Of a DNA stretch of 64,000 nucleotides, positions 1 to 11,596 are shown piece after piece (positions within the stretch are counted from its first letter, which is position 1; every line of letters begins with the position of its first letter). The position numbers and the translations under genes were made by a program. Under the pieces are notes generated by a model, which worked only from the letters and a program-made list of their open reading frames with translations, searched no databases and was not told the origin of the DNA. Source of the DNA: Leifsonia sp. C5G2 (lineage in GTDB: Bacteria > Actinomycetota > Actinomycetes > Actinomycetales > Microbacteriaceae); NCBI RefSeq assembly GCF_013359685.1, contig NZ_JABFMV010000001.1, positions 1-64,000 on the forward strand. The letters run 5' to 3'.

Positions 1-159
1 CGCCCCGCCCGCCTCCGCCGCCCCGGACGCGCGATCGCCACCCGCGCCGCCGGAGGGCGCGACGCCGCCGCCCTCCCCCGTCTCGCCCATCCGGAGTCCG
101 GATTCGACCTCGCTCGCGCAGCGACCGTCCGGTCCCTCCCGCCGGCCGCTCTCGTCCCA

Positions 160-564
160 GTGCCGCCGATCGGTACCGACGGGGTGGCCCCGCCGCGTCC
201 TGGTCCCGATCTCGTCGACGCGGTCGACCCGAGCCCGGCGGTCCTCTGCTCGGCGCTCGCCCGGTGCGTCGTCGAGATCCTCGCCGGAGCGCGATCGCTC
301 GACCAGGTCGCCCGCTGGGTCTCCGACGCCGTCTACGTGCATCTGCTGCGACGCAACATGCTCGCCCAGCGCGCTCGTCAGGATGCCTCGGACAGCGCCC
401 CGCGGCCCAGAGTCCACATCGGGGATCCGAAGCTCAGCTCGCCGACCAAGGACGTCATCGAGGCTGTCGTCATGGTGCACCAGCCGGCGCGCTCCCGCGC
501 CGTGGCGATCCGGCTCGAACGGCACCGGTCGCGCTGGCGCGCCAGCGCGATCAACGTGCTGTGA
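160..564 (+). CDS. Rv3235-like conserved actinobacterial protein (DUF6459-like)
   Basis: Small basic protein of 134 aa if it starts at the GTG at 160. The frame is open back to base 1, so the true start may be upstream or outside the window. The C-terminal half (VHIGDPKLSS, then a VIEAVVMVHQPARSRAVAIRLER-type stretch ending WRASAINVL) resembles the Rv3235 family, which in actinobacteria lies near secA. That position matches here, since secA follows on the opposite strand. There is no signal peptide or membrane segment. Function is unknown. The family call rests on remembered similarity of the C-terminal domain and on synteny, so it is moderately secure. Confidence 0.6.
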   Translation: MPPIGTDGVAPPRPGPDLVDAVDPSPAVLCSALARCVVEILAGARSLDQVARWVSDAVYVHLLRRNMLAQRARQDASDSAPRPRVHIGDPKLSSPTKDVIEAVVMVHQPARSRAVAIRLERHRSRWRASAINVL

Positions 565-660
565 GCGCCCGGCGGGCGGCCGCATTCGGTCCGCAAGGCC
601 CGCGCCCCGCCGCGCGCCCGGCGACCGCACGCTGGCGGCAGCAGGCCCGCTGGCGGCAGT

Positions 661-726
661 GACTGCGCCCTGCCGTCACGTCTGCGGGTGCGCGCGCACC
701 CGCAGACGGTCCCGGAGGGCGCAGTC
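661..726. repeat. Nested perfect palindrome between convergent genes
   Basis: Bases 679-708 are a perfect 15+15 palindrome (left arm CGTCTGCGGGTGCGC). It is enclosed by outer arms GACTGCGCCCT (661-671) and AGGGCGCAGTC (716-726), which are also exactly complementary. It lies between the convergent Rv3235-like gene and secA and could act as a bidirectional terminator. There is no T-run. Confidence 0.6.
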
Positions 727-756
727 GCACGATCCGGCTGATGCCGCACGCAGGAA

Positions 757-780
757 GGGCGGTCCCGGCCGGGACCGCCC
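757..780 (-). terminator. Likely secA terminator hairpin
   Basis: Perfect 12+12 palindrome GGGCGGTCCCGG / CCGGGACCGCCC, starting 17 bases beyond the secA stop codon on the minus strand. It has no uridine tract, as is common for actinobacterial terminators. Confidence 0.6.
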
Positions 781-797
781 TGACCGCTTCGGCGAAC

Positions 798-3605
<2,808 letters not shown>

Positions 3606-3779
3606 TGATGCACTCCACTTATGATCGGTCGGGCTCACGGCCCGGCGCCCCGGCGGACGCACGCCGTACGGCAGACTCCGCCGACGCTATGGACATGCTA
3701 CTTGTTCAGCCCCCGCGTTCGACCCGTGCGTCCTGAGAGGCACCTCAACGTCGCCTCCGAACGGTCACCGACGCGCGAG

Positions 3780-3820
3780 GCGCCGATGGCGACCGCCGCC
3801 CGGGCGGCCGCCATCGGCGC
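3780..3820 (-). terminator. hpf terminator hairpin
   Basis: Stem of 11 bp (3780-3790 with 3810-3820, core GCCGATGGC / GCCATCGGC) enclosing a second 14-nt palindrome GCCGCCCGGGCGGC (3795-3808). It lies 22 bases after the hpf stop in the hpf-secA gap. There is no T-tract. Confidence 0.55.
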
Positions 3821-3842
3821 AGTCACGCGATCGGAGCGGACG

Positions 3843-4544
3843 TCAGCCGAGCTTGCGCGCGGCGGTGGCCACCTCCTGCAGCTCTTCGGCGTCCTCGTCG
3901 AGTGAGATCACGCCGTAGTCCCACCCCTTGCGGCGGTAGACCACACTCGGGCGCTGCGTCTCCTGGTCGACGAACAGGTAGAAGTCGTGGCCGACGAGCT
4001 CCATGTAATACAGAGCGTCGTCGACGGTCATGGGCACGGAGGCGAAGACCTTCTTGCGGATGACGACCGGGCAGTACTCCTCCTCGGCCTCCGTCTTCTC
4101 CTCCGTCTCATCGGACACGGCAGGCAGGCTGCCGGTGCGAACCTGGTCGAGCACGGCGACAGGAGCCGCCGCGAGCCCGACCGCACTGAAGCCGTCGGTG
4201 CTCGCCTCACGCAAGGAGGTCGGCCTGTGCTGACCGCGATGAACCTTCCTCCGGTCCTTCGCACGCCGCACGCGCTCGAGGAGCTTGCCGAGCGCGATGT
4301 CGAAGGCGGCGTACTTGTCCGTCCCCGTCGCCTCCGATCGCACGACGGCCTTCGGCCCGACGAGCGTGAGCTCGACCCGATCGTCGCCGTTCTGCCCACC
4401 GAGCTTCTCGTTGTGCCGGCTGACCTTGATCTCGAATGAGATCGCGCGTTCGGCCAGGTGCGACACCTTCTCCGACTTCTCGGTGGCGTACTCCCGGAAA
4501 CGATCAGTGATGTCCAGGTTGCGTCCGATGATGTTGATGTCCAT
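3843..4544 (-). CDS. hpf: Ribosome hibernation promoting factor, long form
   Basis: Long HPF of 233 aa that dimerises 70S ribosomes into inactive 100S particles. Residues 1-100 form the S30AE/HPF ribosome-binding domain (begins MDINIIGRNLDITDRFREYA). An acidic linker follows (ETEEKTEAEEE), then the C-terminal dimerisation domain with the diagnostic MELVGHDFYLFVDQETQ and VVYRRKGWDYGVISL segments. An excellent GGAGGT ribosome site lies just before the ATG. It sits between comF and secA, as in mycobacteria (Rv3241c). A TACGGT element at 4616-4621 is a possible -10 box. Confidence 0.95.
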   Translation of the reverse strand: MDINIIGRNLDITDRFREYATEKSEKVSHLAERAISFEIKVSRHNEKLGGQNGDDRVELTLVGPKAVVRSEATGTDKYAAFDIALGKLLERVRRAKDRRKVHRGQHRPTSLREASTDGFSAVGLAAAPVAVLDQVRTGSLPAVSDETEEKTEAEEEYCPVVIRKKVFASVPMTVDDALYYMELVGHDFYLFVDQETQRPSVVYRRKGWDYGVISLDEDAEELQEVATAARKLG

Positions 4545-4615
4545 GAAGACCTCCCTGATCTGGCGCGATGTCCGCCCGGGATCAAGAAGGGCGGATCGCT
4601 CTCGCCTTTCCGACT

Positions 4616-4621
4616 ACCGTA
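4616..4621 (-). promoter_or_regulatory. Possible -10 box for hpf
   Basis: Minus-strand TACGGT about 70 bases before the hpf ATG, inside the 129-base comF-hpf gap. It fits the TAnnnT actinobacterial -10 pattern, but I see no clear -35 box. Confidence 0.3.
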
Positions 4622-4672
4622 GTGCCGTCTCCCCCATTAGGAAACCGGAAAACACACGGCATTTCCCCGAGG

Positions 4673-5371
4673 TCACCTGAGCATCGCCTCAGCACCCGCC
4701 GAAGAGCGGCGAGGCGTGCTCGCAATGGTCGCCGCCCCCACCACCCTGCCGCCTGCCGCACTGATCGCCCGGGCCGCCTCCGCGACCGTCGCGCCCGAGG
4801 TGACGATGTCGTCGACGATGAGACACTCCCGTCCCGCGAGGCGCCGCGAGGCGACCATGCTGCCCTCCCGGTTGCCGGACCGCTCTCCTGCCGAGAGGCC
4901 GGCCTGATCGGCCGTCTGGCGCGAGAGGCGCAGCGCGCGCCACAGTGGAGGGACGAGGATGTGGGCCCTCGCCAGGACCGAACGGGTCGGATGGTATCCG
5001 CGTCGCCGCCACGCGGCCCGCGTCGACGGGATCAACACTGGCAGGAGCGCGTGCTGCTCCCCGGCGCCGGCCGGCGCGTGCCGCTGGGCCTCGGCGATCG
5101 CGGCGCGGAGAGCGCGCCCGAGCGCTCGGGCCACATCGACCCTGCCGCCGTCTTTGTACGCGAGGAGCACGCGCCGCGCGATGCCCTCGTACTGCAGTGC
5201 CGAGCACACGGGGACGCCGCGGGCGCGGTGGACGCTGGCCGAGGGACGTACGGCTTCGAGGCACGCGTCGCACAGCGACCGGTCGGGCCGGCCGCAGCCG
5301 GCGCACCGCACGGGGAGGACCACCGCGGCAGCGTCGAGAAGGGAATCGCGGATCAGGGTGTGAGCTGTCAT
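4673..5371 (-). CDS. ComF-family phosphoribosyltransferase-like protein
   Basis: 232 aa ComF-family protein. The N terminus has four cysteines of a zinc-ribbon type (CAGC at 23-26, CDAC at 34-37). The C-terminal half is a type I phosphoribosyltransferase fold with the PRPP-binding loop CLIVDDIVTSGAT. The family is tied to DNA uptake in naturally competent bacteria, but its actinobacterial members have no proven role. It lies between lpqB and hpf, matching Rv3242c in mycobacteria. The gap from lpqB is 90 bases, so it may be read through from mtrA-mtrB-lpqB. Confidence 0.88.
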   Translation of the reverse strand: MTAHTLIRDSLLDAAAVVLPVRCAGCGRPDRSLCDACLEAVRPSASVHRARGVPVCSALQYEGIARRVLLAYKDGGRVDVARALGRALRAAIAEAQRHAPAGAGEQHALLPVLIPSTRAAWRRRGYHPTRSVLARAHILVPPLWRALRLSRQTADQAGLSAGERSGNREGSMVASRRLAGRECLIVDDIVTSGATVAEAARAISAAGGRVVGAATIASTPRRSSAGAEAMLR

Positions 5372-5461
5372 GATCCGAGCCTCGTGGGTCGCCGCCGCCG
5401 GTGGAGCCGGAGGACCGGAACTGTGGAGAACGTCCGAGCCGCCGCGGTTGTGGACGGGTCG

Positions 5462-7171
5462 CTAGGGCTGCCCCTGCTGCACCGCGACCGCTCCCACCTT
5501 GTCGGTCTGCGCCTGCCAGCCGGTGCCCGTGGGCGCCAGCAGAGTCCCGTCGGCGCTCAGGACGACGTAGGGGGCGAGCCCCGACGCGCCGACGATGGTC
5601 CGGCCGCTCGCCGGCCCCGCGGTCGTGGTCTGCTCGCCGCCGACGGTCTGCTGGACGATGCTCGTCGCCTCGCCGGAGGTCGTGCTGAGAACGGCGACCG
5701 TGATGTCGCTCGTCCACGCAGCCGACCGCGGGGTGCCGTCGGGAACCGCCAGCTCGATCGGATCCGTCAGCGACAGGGGCGACCCGTTGCCGTTGCGGAC
5801 GATGCCGGCCGCCATCAGCGAGTAGCCGGTCGTCGTGCGCAGGAGGGCTGCCACGCGCGTCCCGTCCCGGGAGACCGCGAGCGAGAGGATCGCGGTCGCT
5901 CCCGGCCAGTCGACGGCGACGGGATGCGGCTCGCCGCCGTTCGGCGTCGTGACCTGGATCGCCCGCGGCGACTCCAGCGGCACGGACCACACCCAGCCGT
6001 CCGGGTCGACCGACGGTCCGATCAGCCCGGACCGCGAGTCCACGCGCACCGGCTCGCCGCTCTTCCGGACGGAGTACACGCCCCCGGCCGAGAGCACCGC
6101 CGCCTGGTCGCGCGCCGCGGTGAGGCTCACCGCCGTCGGCTGGAGGGCGACGATCTTGTCGCTCATCCCGCTGAGCGCACTCACGGTGTCGCCGTTCAGC
6201 GAACCGAAGACGTCGCCGCGGGAGACGAACGGGTGCGAGTCGACCGGCGGGTTCCGCAGCGGGAGGGCCGACGCACCGAGCGAGGGCACCTGCTGGACGT
6301 TCCCCTCGATCGAGAGCTGGACGGTCTGCGCGAGACTGCCCAGCGACTGCTCCAGCTGATACTGCATCCGCTGCAGCTGCACGGGGTCCGCCTGCCCGGC
6401 CTCCGAACTCAGGTCCACCTGCGCCACTCCGCCCGCGGTCGTCACCGACGGAACGGCGAGCTGCGTGCCCTTCGGGAAGGAGGTGGCGACAGCGCCGGTC
6501 AGCCACGGCGCGGGACCGGCGAGCAAGGCGCTCGCCACCCGGGTCGCCGCGGAGGCGACACGGGCCGGGAACCAGCGCGCGTCCGGGACCAGGTACGCCC
6601 AGCCCGGGCTGTAGAAGTACAGCGTCTGCTGCGAGTACACCGCACGGAAGGTGGGGTCGTCGATGACCACGCCGTTCGGAGCCACGGCGATCCGCCATTC
6701 GCCGTTCTCCCGCACCAGCTGATAGTTGAGCCCCACCGGCGCCGTGCTGGCGACCGGGTGGAAGGCGCCGACCGCGTCCACATTCGCCACGGGCGTGACC
6801 TCCACGCGCCACAGCGTGCCCTGGTCGTCGTACGAACGGTTGCGGCCGTCGTCGACGGTGACCGACTCGTCCGGGTTCCAGCTCGCGGCCATCGACCGGG
6901 AGAGGTACTCGCGGGCGATCGCGAAATTGTTCTTCGGGTTGGAGGCAGCGTCGATGAAGCCCTGCACGATGCGCTGCTGACTGGCGCCCTTCTCGGGCGG
7001 CGACGGGTTGAAGTCCAGGTCGAGCGGGTCGTTCACCTGGGCGACGGGCGCGCCCTGCCGGACGGGGCCGGAGTCCGGGATGCTCGCGCACGCGGCGAGC
7101 GCGGCGAGCAGCACCACCGCGAGCGACGAGACCGCCGCCCGCACCGCCCGCTTCGGACCGCTCCGGCTCAT
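5462..7171 (-). CDS. lpqB: Lipoprotein LpqB, GerMN domain
   Basis: 569 aa lipoprotein associated with the MtrAB system. The signal peptide is hydrophobic (VVLLAALAA) and ends in a lipobox with Cys28 as the lipidation site. A GerMN domain follows (about 60-330), then a beta-propeller-like C-terminal domain. Its start overlaps the end of mtrB by 4 bases (ATGA-type overlap), so the two are translationally coupled. In mycobacteria LpqB binds the MtrB sensor from outside the membrane and influences MtrA phosphorylation. Conserved mtrA-mtrB-lpqB order makes the same role likely here. Confidence 0.93.
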   Translation of the reverse strand: MSRSGPKRAVRAAVSSLAVVLLAALAACASIPDSGPVRQGAPVAQVNDPLDLDFNPSPPEKGASQQRIVQGFIDAASNPKNNFAIAREYLSRSMAASWNPDESVTVDDGRNRSYDDQGTLWRVEVTPVANVDAVGAFHPVASTAPVGLNYQLVRENGEWRIAVAPNGVVIDDPTFRAVYSQQTLYFYSPGWAYLVPDARWFPARVASAATRVASALLAGPAPWLTGAVATSFPKGTQLAVPSVTTAGGVAQVDLSSEAGQADPVQLQRMQYQLEQSLGSLAQTVQLSIEGNVQQVPSLGASALPLRNPPVDSHPFVSRGDVFGSLNGDTVSALSGMSDKIVALQPTAVSLTAARDQAAVLSAGGVYSVRKSGEPVRVDSRSGLIGPSVDPDGWVWSVPLESPRAIQVTTPNGGEPHPVAVDWPGATAILSLAVSRDGTRVAALLRTTTGYSLMAAGIVRNGNGSPLSLTDPIELAVPDGTPRSAAWTSDITVAVLSTTSGEATSIVQQTVGGEQTTTAGPASGRTIVGASGLAPYVVLSADGTLLAPTGTGWQAQTDKVGAVAVQQGQP

Positions 7172-8796
7172 GCGTGCGCCTCGCTTCCCGAACTCGCGCT
7201 CTGCGGCATCGTCGCCCCGGCGTCGGCCGGCGGCAGCGGGAGGGGGGACGCGGTGATCTCACGCCCGACCACACGCGGGAGGGTCAGCCGGAAGCAGGAT
7301 CCGGCTCCGGGCGCGGACCACACCTGCAGCCAGCCCGAGTGGAGTGTCGCGTCCTCGAGCGAGATCGCGAGGCCGAGCCCCGTGCCGCCGAGGGTGCGCT
7401 TGCGCGAGGGGTCGGCGCGCCAGAACCGGTCGAAGACGTGGCCGGTGTCCTGCGGGTTCATCCCGATGCCGTAGTCGCGCACGGTGAGCGCGACGGCGCT
7501 CTCGTTGCTGTCGACGGTGACCACCACCGGCCGGCCCTCGCCGTGCTCGATGGCGTTGCCGATGAGGTTGCGCACCACGCGGCGGATGCGGCGGGGGTCC
7601 ATCGGGACGTCGAAGTAGCCGCCCGGCGCGTCGAGGGTCAGCTCCGACCCGTTCTGCTCGGCCAGCGTCCGCAGCTCGTCGACGCAGTCCTCGGCGAGCC
7701 GGACCAGGTTGGTCGGCTCCGCATCGAGCACGACGGAGCCGGCATCGTAGCGGCTGATCTCGAGCAGGTCGGAGAGCAGCCGGTCGAACCGCTCGACCTG
7801 GGTGTGCAACAGCTCGGCGGTGCGGGCGGTCGCCGGCGCGAAGCCCTCCCGCTGGTCGTAGATGACATCGCCGGCGAGCCGGATGGTGGTGAGCGGCGTC
7901 CGCAGCTCGTGCGACACGTCCGACACGAAGCGCTGCTGCAGTTGCGACAGCGTCGCGAGCTGGTTGATCTGGCTCTGCAGGCTGTCCGCCATCCCGTTGA
8001 AGGAGCGCGCCAGCGACGCGAAGACGTCCTCGCCCTTCTCCGGGATGCGGACGGCGAGGTCGCCCGCGGCCAGCCGCTCACTCGTCTGCGCGGCCACCCG
8101 GATGGGCTCGACGACGAAGCGGACGATGACCCAGGTGATCGCTCCGATCAGCAGCACCAGCGCGAGCCCGGCGAGCAGCAGCGTGCTCTGCACGAACAGC
8201 AGCGTGTTCTCGGAGTCGCGCAGGTTGTAGCCGATGTAGAGCTCGTACTTGCCGTACGACGGAAGCGTCAGCTGCGAGCCGACGACGATCCCGGGGTCCG
8301 TGTTCCCGCCCGCCGCGGGGAGCGCCACCGATTGGTAGTACTGCTTCGTCCCGCCGTTCTGCACCTTCTCCCGCAGCTCGGGCGAGATCACGGAGTTGAT
8401 GGCGGGGCTGCCGCGGTCGGGTGGCGCGAGCACCCCCGTGTCCTGGCCCGGCACGCGGTAGGCGGCCACCAGGCGGCTCGACGTCGAGGCCTGAACGCTC
8501 TGGAGCACGGTGTTGAGCAGATTCTTCCCCGCGTCGCCCGAGGACACGTCGGACGCGTTCAGGGTCGACTGGGCTGTGGTCGTCGCCCTCGACGAGTCGC
8601 GCAGCGCCTGGTCGAGGCGCGACTGATACAGGTCGTTGCTGATGCTGAGCGCCATGTAGACGCCGGTGGCGAGGATGGCGACGCCCGTGAGCAGAAGGGT
8701 GATCGCCACCGTCCGCAGCTGCAGGGACCTGCGCCACAGGTGGGCGATCCGGCCCGGCGCCTGGCGCCATCCGTCCCGCGTCGGCCACCAGCGCAT
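7168..8796 (-). CDS. mtrB: Sensor histidine kinase MtrB
   Basis: 542 aa membrane kinase. TM1 is at about 29-50. An extracellular sensor region follows to about 200, then TM2 at about 202-228 and a HAMP domain (to about 285). The dimerisation/phosphoacceptor box [15 protein letters not shown] has His296. The ATPase domain shows an N box with NAIEHGEG and G boxes DYGIGM and [10 protein letters not shown]. The ATG is preceded by GGAG 7 nt upstream, in the 15-base gap after mtrA. MtrAB controls cell-wall and division genes in actinobacteria. Confidence 0.95.
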   Translation of the reverse strand: MRWWPTRDGWRQAPGRIAHLWRRSLQLRTVAITLLLTGVAILATGVYMALSISNDLYQSRLDQALRDSSRATTTAQSTLNASDVSSGDAGKNLLNTVLQSVQASTSSRLVAAYRVPGQDTGVLAPPDRGSPAINSVISPELREKVQNGGTKQYYQSVALPAAGGNTDPGIVVGSQLTLPSYGKYELYIGYNLRDSENTLLFVQSTLLLAGLALVLLIGAITWVIVRFVVEPIRVAAQTSERLAAGDLAVRIPEKGEDVFASLARSFNGMADSLQSQINQLATLSQLQQRFVSDVSHELRTPLTTIRLAGDVIYDQREGFAPATARTAELLHTQVERFDRLLSDLLEISRYDAGSVVLDAEPTNLVRLAEDCVDELRTLAEQNGSELTLDAPGGYFDVPMDPRRIRRVVRNLIGNAIEHGEGRPVVVTVDSNESAVALTVRDYGIGMNPQDTGHVFDRFWRADPSRKRTLGGTGLGLAISLEDATLHSGWLQVWSAPGAGSCFRLTLPRVVGREITASPLPLPPADAGATMPQSASSGSEAHA

Positions 8797-8811
8797 CCCG
8801 GTCTCCGTCTG

Positions 8812-9495
8812 CTACGCGGCCGCGCCGGCGCGGTAGCCGACGCCGCGCACGGTCATGACGATCTTCGGGTTGTCCGGATCCTGCTCCACCTTCGCGCGGA
8901 GCCGCTGGACGTGCACGTTCACGAGGCGCGTGTCCGCCTTGTAGTGGTAGCCCCACACCTGCTCGAGCAGCATCTCGCGGGTGAACACCTGCTGCGGCTT
9001 GGAGGCGAGGGCGAGCAGGAGGTCGAACTCCAGCGGTGTCAGCGCGATGCGGGCGTCGCCCCGGCGGACCTCGTGGCCGGCGACGTCGACGACGAGGTCG
9101 CCGACGGTCAGCTCGTCGGAGGGCGGCGCGGCGGGAGCCGGGCGGAGCCGGGTGCGGATGCGCGCCACGAGCTCCTTCGGGTTGAAGGGCTTCACCATGT
9201 AGTCGTCGGCACCCGACTCCAGTCCCTTGACCACGTCGGCGGTGTCGGACTTCGCGGTGAGCATGATGATCGGCGTGCCGGACTCGGCCCGGATGCGGCT
9301 GCAGACCTCGATGCCGTCGAGGCCGGGGAGCATGAGGTCGAGGAGGACGAGGTCGGGCTTGGCTGACCGGAAGACGTCCACTGCGAGCGAGCCGTCCTCG
9401 CAGAAGACGGGGTCGAAGCCCTCGGTGCGCAGGACGATGCCGATCATCTCCGCAAGCGCGGTGTCGTCGTCGACCACCAGGATGCGACTAGTCAT
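8812..9495 (-). CDS. mtrA: Response regulator MtrA
   Basis: 227 aa OmpR/PhoB-type regulator. The receiver domain has the acidic pocket VVDDD at 7-11, the phosphoacceptor Asp53 in LLDLMLPGLDG, and the conserved Lys in VKPFNPKEL. The C-terminal winged helix ends TVRGVGYRAG. It is the first gene of mtrA-mtrB-lpqB on the minus strand, and the next gene is divergent. A minus-strand TACGCT at 9552-9557 could be its -10 box, leaving a leader of about 50 nt, and a GGGGA site lies before the ATG. Confidence 0.97.
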   Translation of the reverse strand: MTSRILVVDDDTALAEMIGIVLRTEGFDPVFCEDGSLAVDVFRSAKPDLVLLDLMLPGLDGIEVCSRIRAESGTPIIMLTAKSDTADVVKGLESGADDYMVKPFNPKELVARIRTRLRPAPAAPPSDELTVGDLVVDVAGHEVRRGDARIALTPLEFDLLLALASKPQQVFTREMLLEQVWGYHYKADTRLVNVHVQRLRAKVEQDPDNPKIVMTVRGVGYRAGAAA

Positions 9496-9671
9496 GTCGG
9501 ATGTTCCCCGAACCCCTCTCGAGCGGCCTCAGCCGCGATACGACATGACCAGCGTAATGGAACGGGGCTGGCACCGGCTTGAATGAAAGCCCTGTGTGCC
9601 CTGTGGATGGGGCATCGCGCGGTGGGCCGATGTGCCAGCATGGGAGCTACGCGGGGACGGAAGGGCACGGG

Positions 9672-10955
9672 GTGAGCGACGAGCAGACGTGGCGGGCGCC
9701 AGGATCCGGTGGGGGCGACCCCGCACAGGGCGGCGAGCCGCAGGGCCAGCGGGGGCAGCCGCAGCAGCCACCGTACGGGCAGCCGCAGCAGCCACCGTAC
9801 GGGCAGCAGCCGCCGTACGGGCAGCAGCAATGGCAGCAGCAGCCGGGCTGGCAGCAGGGCTACCCGCCTCCCGGCGCGCAACCCGCCTGGACGCCGCCGC
9901 CGAAGCCCGGCCTCATCCCGCTGCGTCCGCTCACGCTCGGGCCCCTCCTCGCCGCGCCCTTCCAGGCGCTCCGGCGCAACCCGAGGATCACCGTCGGCGC
10001 GGCCCTGCTGCTGCAGGGCATCCCGCAGATCGTGGTGACCGTCGTCATCGCGGGGGCCGCCGCCTTCCTCGTCAGCCGCGTCGCCTCCGGCGAGGCGCAG
10101 GACCAGCCGGCGCTGCAGGCCGGGCTGGTCGGTGGCGGGATCGTGCTCGGGGCGCTCGCGCTCGTCATCTCCACCGTCTTCAGCGGCCTCCTCCAGGGCG
10201 TCATCGTCGGCGAGGTGGCGCGCGAGTCGCTCGGCGAGAAGCTCACCTTCGGCGCGCTGTGGCGGCTCGTCCGCGGCCGGCTGGGAGCGCTGATCGGCTG
10301 GACGCTGCTCTTCGCCCTCGCCTGGATCGTCGCGGTCGCCCTCGTCGTCGCGATCGCGTTCGCGCTCGCCACCATCGGCGGCACGGCCGGCGTGATCGGC
10401 ACCGTCCTCGTCGGCATCTTCGGCGCGCTCGCGCTCATCGTGCTCGCGTTCTGGGTCAACACGAAGCTCGCCATGGTGCCGAGCGCGATCGTGCTGGAGC
10501 GGCTGCCGCTGACGGCGGCGGTCGCCCGTTCGTGGCGCCTCACCACCGGCTACTTCTGGCGCACACTCGGCATCATCCTGCTCGTCGGCGTCATCGTCTG
10601 GGCCATCACGCAGGCGGTGACGACCCCGTTCGGATTCCTCGGCATCCTGATCGGCGGCGTGGTCGCCCCGACCTCCGCGACCTCGACCGATCCGCTGACC
10701 GAGGTGCTGGTGGCGCAGCTGAGCGTCAACGTGCTCGCGAGCGTGGTCGGCGCCATCGTCGGCGCGATCGGGAGCGTCATCCAGACCGCCGCCGTCGCGC
10801 TCCTCTACATCGACCTCCGGATGCGCAAGGAGGGTCTCGACCTGGAGCTCGTCCGGTTCGTGGAGGGACGCCAGACCGGTCAGGACCTCCCGGACCCGTA
10901 CCTCCCTCCGGCACGGCCGGCCGCGGCGCCTCCCGCCGGGTGGCCCGCCGGCTGA
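9672..10955 (+). CDS. Membrane protein, glycerophosphoryl diester phosphodiesterase membrane-domain family
   Basis: About 427 aa from the GTG at 9672 (SDEQTWRAPGSGGGD follows), chosen because GGAAGG lies upstream. A longer in-frame ATG exists at 9579. Residues 20-75 are a low-complexity Gln/Pro/Gly/Tyr tract with repeated PYGQ units, likely cytoplasmic. Six or so membrane segments follow, with motifs typical of the membrane domain found in some glycerophosphodiester phosphodiesterases. No catalytic phosphodiesterase domain is present, so enzymatic activity is not implied. It heads a tight run with the DUF4129, DUF4350, MoxR and DUF58 genes. Confidence 0.8.
   Translation: MSDEQTWRAPGSGGGDPAQGGEPQGQRGQPQQPPYGQPQQPPYGQQPPYGQQQWQQQPGWQQGYPPPGAQPAWTPPPKPGLIPLRPLTLGPLLAAPFQALRRNPRITVGAALLLQGIPQIVVTVVIAGAAAFLVSRVASGEAQDQPALQAGLVGGGIVLGALALVISTVFSGLLQGVIVGEVARESLGEKLTFGALWRLVRGRLGALIGWTLLFALAWIVAVALVVAIAFALATIGGTAGVIGTVLVGIFGALALIVLAFWVNTKLAMVPSAIVLERLPLTAAVARSWRLTTGYFWRTLGIILLVGVIVWAITQAVTTPFGFLGILIGGVVAPTSATSTDPLTEVLVAQLSVNVLASVVGAIVGAIGSVIQTAAVALLYIDLRMRKEGLDLELVRFVEGRQTGQDLPDPYLPPARPAAAPPAGWPAG
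9763..9840 (+). repeat. In-frame Gln/Pro/Tyr/Gly coding repeat
   Basis: Tandem imperfect units of CCGTACGGGCAGC(A/C)GCAG encode PYGQPQQP-like repeats in the N terminus of the membrane protein at 9672. Copy number of such repeats often varies between strains. Confidence 0.7.
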
Positions 10956-10957
10956 TC

Positions 10958-11596
10958 GTGGTGCCCTTCGACATCCCGGTCGACCCCAGCTCGCCGGAGG
11001 CGCAGGAGTGGCTGCGTGAGGAGTTGTCGCGCCCGGAATACCAGGCGGCGAAGCCGACCTGGTTCGACCTGGCCTCCAAGGCCGTGTTCGACTGGATCCG
11101 CTCGCTCTTCACAGGACCGGCCGGGAACGCCACCTCGGTGATCGTCGTGGCGATCCTCCTCGTCCTGGCCGGCCTGATCGTGGCCGCGTTCCTGATCTAC
11201 GGCCGCCCGCGCTTCAATCGCAGGTCCGCCGACGAACGCTCCTCCCTCTTCGGCTCGGAGCTGCGCACCGCGCGGGAACTCCGCGCCTCGTCCGAGAGTG
11301 CTGCGCGCGCCGGCGACTGGGCCACGGCCATCGAAGAGCGGTTCCGCGCGATCGCCGCGGCCCTCCACGAACGGACGCTGGTGCGCGTCTCCCCCGGGAC
11401 GACCGCCACCGAGTTCTCCCGCCGCGCGGCGGCCGTGTTCGGGGACGAGGCGTACGCCCTCCTTGCGGCGGCGCGCTCCTTCGACGAGGTGCGCTACCTC
11501 GAGCGACCCGGGACGGAGTCCGCCTACCAGCAGGCCGTCGCCCTCGATCAGCGCCTCGAAGCCGCACGTGTCGCCCTGCCGGCGGTGCCGGTATGA
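10958..11596 (+). CDS. DUF4129 domain membrane protein
   Basis: About 212 aa with one membrane segment (SVIVVAILLVLAGLIVAAFLIYG, about 50-70) and a cytoplasmic C-terminal DUF4129 domain (ARAGDWATAIEERFRAIAAAL through SFDEVRYLERPGTESAY). DUF4129 proteins recur beside MoxR and DUF58 genes in actinobacteria, and their function is unproven. The start is uncertain: GTG codons lie at 10940, 10958 and 10961, and none has a strong ribosome site. It lies two bases after the preceding stop and overlaps the next gene by ATGA, so it is part of a polycistron. Confidence 0.85.
   Translation: MVPFDIPVDPSSPEAQEWLREELSRPEYQAAKPTWFDLASKAVFDWIRSLFTGPAGNATSVIVVAILLVLAGLIVAAFLIYGRPRFNRRSADERSSLFGSELRTARELRASSESAARAGDWATAIEERFRAIAAALHERTLVRVSPGTTATEFSRRAAAVFGDEAYALLAAARSFDEVRYLERPGTESAYQQAVALDQRLEAARVALPAVPV

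Noticed and set aside
4568-7474. 968-codon plus-strand open frame over comF and lpqB
   Set aside because: Shadow frame. The minus strand carries an obvious lipobox protein and a ComF domain with normal starts and ribosome sites.
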